Below, one piece after another: positions 58,569 through 64,000 of a stretch of DNA of 64,000 bases. The stretch comes from Cryptomeria japonica (lineage: Eukaryota > Streptophyta > Pinopsida > Cupressales > Cupressaceae). The stretch covers positions 230,891,733 to 230,955,732 of the forward strand of contig NC_081414.1 in assembly GCF_030272615.1 (NCBI RefSeq). Direction: 5' to 3'. The notes beneath the pieces were generated by a model that was not told the DNA's origin, made no database searches, and saw only the letters and a list, made by a program, of their open reading frames with translations. How positions within the stretch are numbered: position 1 is the first letter of the stretch; each line of letters opens with the position of its first letter. Both the position numbers and the translations under genes were made by a program.

Positions 58569-60461
58569 GTGATGATCTTTTCAAAATGTTGTAATTGCAA
58601 TCATAGTCAAATGACGGAACCATCACCAAAGCAAGAAAGCAATGAAGTTCAAGAAGAAAGACCCTCATTCTATCTTTCTGTCTTCATAAATGTGTCATAT
58701 AATATTGACAATATTAGGGACATAGAGATAAGGCACATAGATCTCAAATAATTCCTAAAGAGAGTCAAAGAGTCACCACATTATTACAAAATGGAGGAAA
58801 CTATCAATAGTAGCATTCATAGAATCCATTGTCAGCTTTCCCATTGCCAACGTAGAATCCTAAGTTTGTGTTAGCATTAGCTAACACATATGATCTAGTA
58901 AGCAAGTCAGTCAAGAATGCAAAGGAGAAGAAAACTCTCATCTGAGGATTTCTTTGACACTATCTTCAAGTTTCTTAACATTGATCAATATGCCAATATT
59001 GACATGCAATCTGCACAAACATACTATGACAACAACTCAGATAAGTGTAGAATAAACATCAATGATAATTGATTGAAGACTCCAAGGCCCACTATTGCAA
59101 GATGGCTTGAGACTACTCATCGAAGTGACTTCATTGAAGAAGTAAATGATTTGATTATTCTTCTCAATAGAGTAAAGGAACTTCCTTTTTCAAAAACTTA
59201 TCATAAGTGGATGTATCAATACATCCATATTATCTAGAAAAACAAAAAGAAGATCTATTGGGGTAAACAAATAAGTGATGCTTTGTTTGAGAAATTGACC
59301 AAAGTTCCTACCACTTTTAAGTTCTATATGACTTCATATCTAATATATGCAGCAACCTCAATGAGGTATTTTCTAGGATTGTCTACCATAGGAGACAAGA
59401 GTCACATTCCTGTATATCAGTATTACTCACAATTGACTCTCAAGAACAATTTATATCATTTTAGGAGAGTGAATGATGCTTTATTTTATCATTATGTGTG
59501 CATTTTGGATAAAGATCTTCAAAAGAGGAAAGTATCCGATGAAGCTTGGAATGTGGTGAACCAATATGGGTGCATATTCTTACAATTCCCTACTTTTACA
59601 TCTATCAGAATAGGATGCTTTGATTGTGAAACTTTCATGCTTCCTAGGTACCCATCAAACAAAATTGTACTCATGGAACTAGCTCGTTAGATGGTAATAG
59701 TGTATGAATGCCAATCTTATTTACATAAGAGTGGTTTCAAGTTCTCTCTCACTATTGGGATATATTCAGTTAATTCCATCTACAAAGACAAAGCAATGAA
59801 TGAAGAGATGAGAAGAGTGACAATGAGGTTCTTCAAGGCCAGCAAACATTTTGACTACAAAGGTGAGAAGAACAAGCTTAAGAAATGTTACACTCATGTT
59901 CACCAAGTAGAGGATATTTAGACTGATTGTAGAACATAAGAAGATATCAGAAGGCTTGATTATTGCTGCCTTACCATGGAACAAATTTAGAAGCTAAATC
60001 TTGCTGACATTCCTGAGGATCTTGAGGATGATGGAATCATTCTAGATCTTATATATGAAAAGAGTAAGATTGCAAATTCACCCTTGCCTCTTATTCAATG
60101 TCCTTAGAAAGAAAATACTTCAATTACGGCCAGATTTCATAATATCCTTGCCGACACCAATGTCTCACTGACATAGAAGGGGATTCAATTAAAACCTTTC
60201 CAAACTGGATTAGATGATGACATTGTAGGACTGGATGGGAAGAATTCTGAGTTTAGAACTAAGAATAGACAAGATCTGATAGCTCCAAAGGCTCCTAAAT
60301 TCAAATTCACAATTGGAAAAGGTAAGGATAAAAATCAAGGAGAGTCCTTAGCCCAGGATACTCAAACACATGATGAGGCTGAAAAAGAATTTCTTGAGGA
60401 AGAAATTCAACAAGAAGAAGAGGAAGAGTTAGAAAAGGAACAAGAGGAGTATGATGAGTAG
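58569..60461 (+). pseudogene. Single-frame 630-codon coding remnant, family not recognised
   Basis: One reading frame runs from about 58569 to the TAG at 60459-60461 without any evident frameshift. It is broken by in-frame stops at 58749, 58872, 58878, 58896, 58899, 59070, 59235, 59688, 59919, 59937, 59988, 60105 and 60174. Protein-like blocks include SSEDFFDTIFKFLNIDQYAN, FEKLTKVPTTFKFYMTSYLI, YAATSMRYFLGLST, IPVYQYYSQLTLKNNLYHF, AWNVVNQYGCIFLQFPTFTS, FMLPRYPSNKIVLMELA, FDYKGEKNKLKKCYTHVHQV and a lysine- then glutamate-rich tail (FLEEEIQQEEEEELEKEQEE). No zinc knuckle, protease or RT motif is seen. It may be a gag-like or accessory protein of a retroelement. Confidence 0.7.
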
Positions 60462-61360
60462 GGGTTACTAGAAATTATCAGTACTTCCCAATCCGAAGGG
60501 ATGAAATAAATAACCCCCCTACATCTCATGATGCTCTAGGTACAACTCCCCCTCTAGTTTCAATTTCTAATCCTGCTCCTTTTGGTTCCACTTGTTTCTT
60601 AGGGGTAAATTTAGTCATAAATAACATAAGTAGATATCAAAGAGTGAATCACAACTATAATCTAATTAAGATTATTCCTGAATGACAATGAAATAATGTT
60701 AAATCAATTGAAATAAAGAATAAAATATAATTAAACTCCCTCAATTGATTTGACAAGGCTTCCATTTCTCTTCTCCAATTTGTGTGGTAGGTGGCTCTCA
60801 AGTGTTGCACTGGGATTTCCTGCATAAGATAGACACAAATATTTTGAAGACTATGATCTAGATTGATTTGAGAATTTAACGTTGTTTATATAGATTTCCA
60901 AGAGAGCTGGGAACTCAAGTCATGATTGAAAGACAACTGATTTAGATTGATCAGTTAATAGAGTTAATTGATTTGTTAACTCATTTTGATTGACTTGTTA
61001 ACTAAATTGATTGAGTAGTCAACTAGATTGATTGGATAGTGAACTGAATAGATTAGCCAATTGACTACATAGATTGGGGAGATGATTGATTTGATTGATT
61101 AGTTAGAAAATGTGATTTGGAGTGAAAAGGGGAGATTGGAGAGTTAACTGAGTTAACTAATTTGATCAACCAATTAAGATTTCCAACATGTGTTGTAGTA
61201 GATTGAATTGAAATTCATTTCATTTTGATCTGGATTTGAATTTAGATTTTTGAATGCTGAAATGCAAATGAGATTTATTGAAATTTAGATTTGGTGAAAT
61301 GTGAATTTGAGAAATGAAATTATTTGAAATCCACATTTGGGGAGTTGGAGGAATAAAATT
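60462..61360. other. Low-complexity TTGATTGA/TTAACT region
   Basis: From about 60935 to 61190 the words TTGATTGA, AGTTAACT and TTGTTAACT recur irregularly, giving a degenerate short-unit repeat. The rest has no recognisable gene. Confidence 0.55.
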
Positions 61361-61361
61361 A

Positions 61362-61647
61362 GTTAATTAAATAATTCTAATGAAATTATTTAATCATGAG
61401 AAATAGAATTAATTAAATAATAAAGATTATTTAATTAAGGGATAAATCATAATTAATTAACAAATTAATATTGGAGAAAGGGGTTTGATGATTAATTAAT
61501 TAAAAAATGCCAATTCAATGATTAGAAATGTTGAATGTGATGATTGAGTCAGATTAGAAGAATAATTAATTTAATTAAATAATTAAATAATTACTTAATT
61601 AATTAGACGAATAATTAGTGCATGATTGATGAGACAATTTTAGGTGT
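61362..61647. repeat. AT-palindrome zone ending in GACAATTTTAGGTGT
   Basis: AT-only palindromes lie near 61362-61394, 61407-61438 and 61568-61606, with arms such as TTAATTAAATAAT. They are followed by GACAATTTTAGGTGT at 61633-61647, identical to 33024-33038 where the same arrangement occurs. After the 15-mer the two loci diverge. Confidence 0.6.
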
Positions 61648-61950
61648 TGACATTTGCCCCTCTTCGAGACAATGTCAAAACTACGTTGTTTCGAAGAAAA
61701 CAAAAAAATTCTGCCCTAGTATGCCTCGGTAATGGAGGTAGGATGCCCCCTCGAGAGATTGTTTGTGCATCAAAGGCATGAATGATCTCTCGAAAGAAGA
61801 AGAATGCTAGATGAAAGATGAAGAATGATTAACTTTGACATGAATGAGTTTGATTGGAGAAAAGAAATGGTTAGAATGATTTGAAGATTGATTAAATGAT
61901 AAGATTGATAGGATTGATGGGATTGATCAGATTGGTAGGATAAAAATAAA
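61648..61950. other. No gene recognised
   Basis: A GC-richer patch (GACATTTGCCCCTCTTCGAG, then CCCCCTCGAGAGATTG and ATGATCTCTCGAAAG) contains a short inverted pair, CGAGAGAT and ATCTCTCG (61753-61797), but no coding pattern. Confidence 0.45.
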
Positions 61951-62106
61951 GTTTGGTTTCAGGAAGGAGACAACCTATATAAGACAAAGATGATCAAAAC
62001 ATCTGGTTTCAAGAAGGATACATCCTGTATAAGACAAATGATAGATGACCGTGTCTGGTTTCAGGAAGGACATATCTCGTATAAGACAAATGATAGATCA
62101 AAATTG
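61951..62106. repeat. Tandem repeat, three units of 52 bp
   Basis: TGGTTTCAGGAAGGA-type starts recur at 61951, 62003 and 62055, each followed by CAT.CT.TATAAGACAAA. The copies are moderately diverged. Confidence 0.8.
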
Positions 62107-62840
62107 GATGAATAATGAAATATGACGAAGGTAAGGAATAATTGATTGATAGATATAATAGTTGATATGAGGAAATGGTAGAATCATAGATGAAAAGATT
62201 GGAATTAAGTGATGAGAGAGATCATGTTAGATGAAAGAATGATTGGAAAGTATTGAAAAAGTTGATCGAAGAAAAGATGCTTGATGAGAGAATGATTTTG
62301 AGAACAATCAATATGATGAGATTGATGATAGAATCACAAACTTTTGTGCCTTTATTTTTTAGTGCAACATTCTCATCACCGAGCCTTATTATGTAACAAT
62401 GAAGTGATGTACACCAGTATATAAGGAACCAAGATGTAAAGATATCTCATTGCAAGAAACAAACAAGTAGCAAACAAGGAGTGAACCCTCCATTCTGGGA
62501 ATAACGTCAGGGGTCGAGGTATTTGCGGTTGTCACAAGCTTAGATATACTTGAATTTTATTTTTACATATGATACTTGTTGAATGAGCGTACCAATCACA
62601 GACACCCACTGGAACTATTACCCTAGAACTTCATTGGTTCACACCACAAACAACAAACAAATAAAAAAGATCATGCCCATCACAACTCCTCTAGTCACTT
62701 GTGGACATCCTTTAGTAGCATAGTAACATGATCTAACATAAAATGATAAAAGATAAATCAATGAAAGATAAGACAAACTTGACCATACAAGCCAACAACC
62801 ATACTGATCTTCTTGCCAAGGATAAGTGTTGCTAGGATGA
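62107..62840. other. No gene recognised; TATA-like motif
   Basis: GATGA-rich sequence. A TATA-like GTATATAAGGAACC lies near 62418 with leader-like sequence after it, suggesting a retroelement promoter, but no LTR end or gene could be placed. Confidence 0.35.
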
Positions 62841-62846
62841 TTGTTT

Positions 62847-62990
62847 GATAGGATACCCATTGTAGGAAAGATGTATCTGTTAGGACATGATATCTGATAA
62901 GTGCCCGTTTTAGGAATGACGTACCTGTAAAGGCATGTTGTTTGATAAGGATGTTGACAACTGATAGGCATTGATCGGTTAGGTTGTAGA
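62847..62990. repeat. Tandem repeat, 48-49-bp unit
   Basis: GATA(A/G)G starts units at 62847, 62896 and 62944, with TAGGAA.GA.GTA.CTGT and GGCATG-like words at matching offsets. Two full units and a partial third. Minus-strand open frames here are by-products of the repeat. Confidence 0.6.
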
Positions 62991-63109
62991 CAAGTTTGGG
63001 AGTTTGTCTGTTGATGCATGATTTATTAAGCTCAATGTTTTGATTTGTTTTGCGTTTTGTGTCTGTTGAAATGTTTGTCGTTTGCAAAGGATAATTTATT
63101 TTGAATTGT

Positions 63110-63565
63110 GATTGATGTATTGTTTTTGGATTTTCGATTGTTTTTTTTATTTTTAGTTCTTTTCCAAAGAGCTTTTCCGTTATTTTTGGATTTTGGTATT
63201 TTTAATTTTTTTATGTTTTCAATGTTTTTGTTTGATTTTGATGTTTTTCAATGTTTTTGTTTGATTTTGATGTTTTTCGATGTTTTTGTTTGATTTTGAT
63301 GTTTTTCGATGTTTTTGGTATTTTTCAGGATTGTATTTGAATATTTTTGGTTGATTTTTGTGTTTTTCAAAATTTTTTTTTTTAGGGCTTTTTTCAAGAT
63401 TGTTTTTCGAATGTTTTTGTGTGATTTTTGTGTTTTTGAATGTTTTTGGTATTTGTTCAGGATCGTATTTTTTATTTTTAGGATTTTTTCATGACATTTT
63501 TAGGATTTTTAGGATTTTTTATTTCATGACATTTTTACGATTTTTTCATGACATTTTTATGATTT
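63110..63565. repeat. T-rich tandem repeats (29-bp unit and TTTTTCATGACA unit)
   Basis: TTTGATTTTGATGTTTTTC starts at 63231, 63260 and 63289, a 29-bp period. From 63480 a second unit, TTTTTTCATGACATTTTTA, occurs three times. The phenylalanine-rich open frames spanning this stretch are artefacts of T tracts. Confidence 0.85.
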
Positions 63566-64000
63566 TTAGTAATTGATAAAGAAACATTTTTCCAACTCTT
63601 CAAACACAGGTCAACTAACTATCTACACAAAACTCCCATACCCCATGAACAACATGCATCTAAAAAGATATTATATTTTCTATACTACATTTTAATTTTT
63701 TGATTTTTAGGATCATTTTCTGATTTTTCATATTTTTTCAGCTATGCCCCCAGTATACAAACCTATGTGACATGATGATCTAGGTGATGCATATGGAGAC
63801 AATGAATTTTTGATATGATTTATGCTAATGCAAGATGCATGATGAAGATGCAATTCTTATTCGAATAAGGATGATTGTATGCATCTTTCATTTTGAAATG
63901 CACTAATTGGTTTAAAGGTGTGGAACGTTTCAGAGATAGGAGTTCAATCCACTCTCAAAAAACCTTAGACCATACAACCTAACACACTATGTAACTAAGA
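63566..64000. other. No feature recognised to window end
   Basis: AT-rich sequence without motif. Any element here would continue beyond the window. Confidence 0.4.

Noticed and set aside
62639-63087. Two overlapping minus-strand open frames of 109 and 126 codons
   Set aside because: They cross a 48-49-bp tandem repeat and show no domain; repeat structure explains their openness.
63108-63576. Phenylalanine-rich small proteins resembling membrane peptides
   Set aside because: They arise from T-rich tandem repeats (29-bp and TTTTTCATGACA units), with no plausible start context or conserved motif.

Overview
This window looks like intergenic, repeat-packed nuclear DNA of a seed plant with a large genome. 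A gymnosperm, probably a conifer, is my best guess. That is an inference from very low gene density, long AT-rich tracts, old LTR retrotransposons with diverged LTRs, and plant-type Ty1/copia, Ty3/gypsy, hAT and PLS-type PPR remnants. I see no intact host gene, no rRNA or tRNA gene and no CRISPR array. Every recognisable coding stretch carries in-frame stops, frameshifts or truncation.

Layout. 1-9013: a LINE reverse-transcriptase scrap, several short tandem repeats, a PPR pseudogene (about 5690-6400) and a tRNA-derived SINE with a perfect 14-bp target duplication (6873-7066). 9019-16409: a complete but dead Sirevirus-like Ty1/copia element with TSD GTTAT, long LTRs, PBS, gag-pol with five stops and two frameshifts, and multiple polypurine tracts. 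16831-21930: a second copia element on the minus strand with two LTRs, PBS, PPT, only the RT end and RNase H of pol, and two tandem-repeat arrays. 22.6-23.1 kb: an unrecognised coding remnant. 25.06-26.09 kb: a second PPR pseudogene, inverted relative to the first and sharing its disabling lesions. 33.9-35.5 kb: a hAT-type transposase remnant.

36555-40316 and 43197-50686 look like two solo LTRs of one giant-LTR family (about 3.8 and 4.2 kb without the nested insertion). Each has a perfect 5-bp target duplication. The second is interrupted by a complete 3.3-kb Ty3/gypsy element (43823-47096, minus strand, TSD ATAAA) whose gag-pol frame runs across apparent in-frame deletions that removed most of RT, RNase H and integrase.

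54-64 kb: further copia LTR and RNase H remnants; about 17 imperfect palindromes of one shared design in two clusters (56.25-56.93 and 58.06-58.49 kb); then a 1.9-kb single-frame coding remnant of a family I do not recognise (58.57-60.46 kb), and low-complexity repeats to the end.

The most novel-looking items are the palindrome clusters with the adjacent unknown coding remnant, the giant solo LTRs with a repeat block at the same internal offset, and the compact gypsy derivative. All of these are mobile-element biology; I found no evidence of a new cellular pathway. Coordinates and divergence figures were read by hand and are approximate where so stated.
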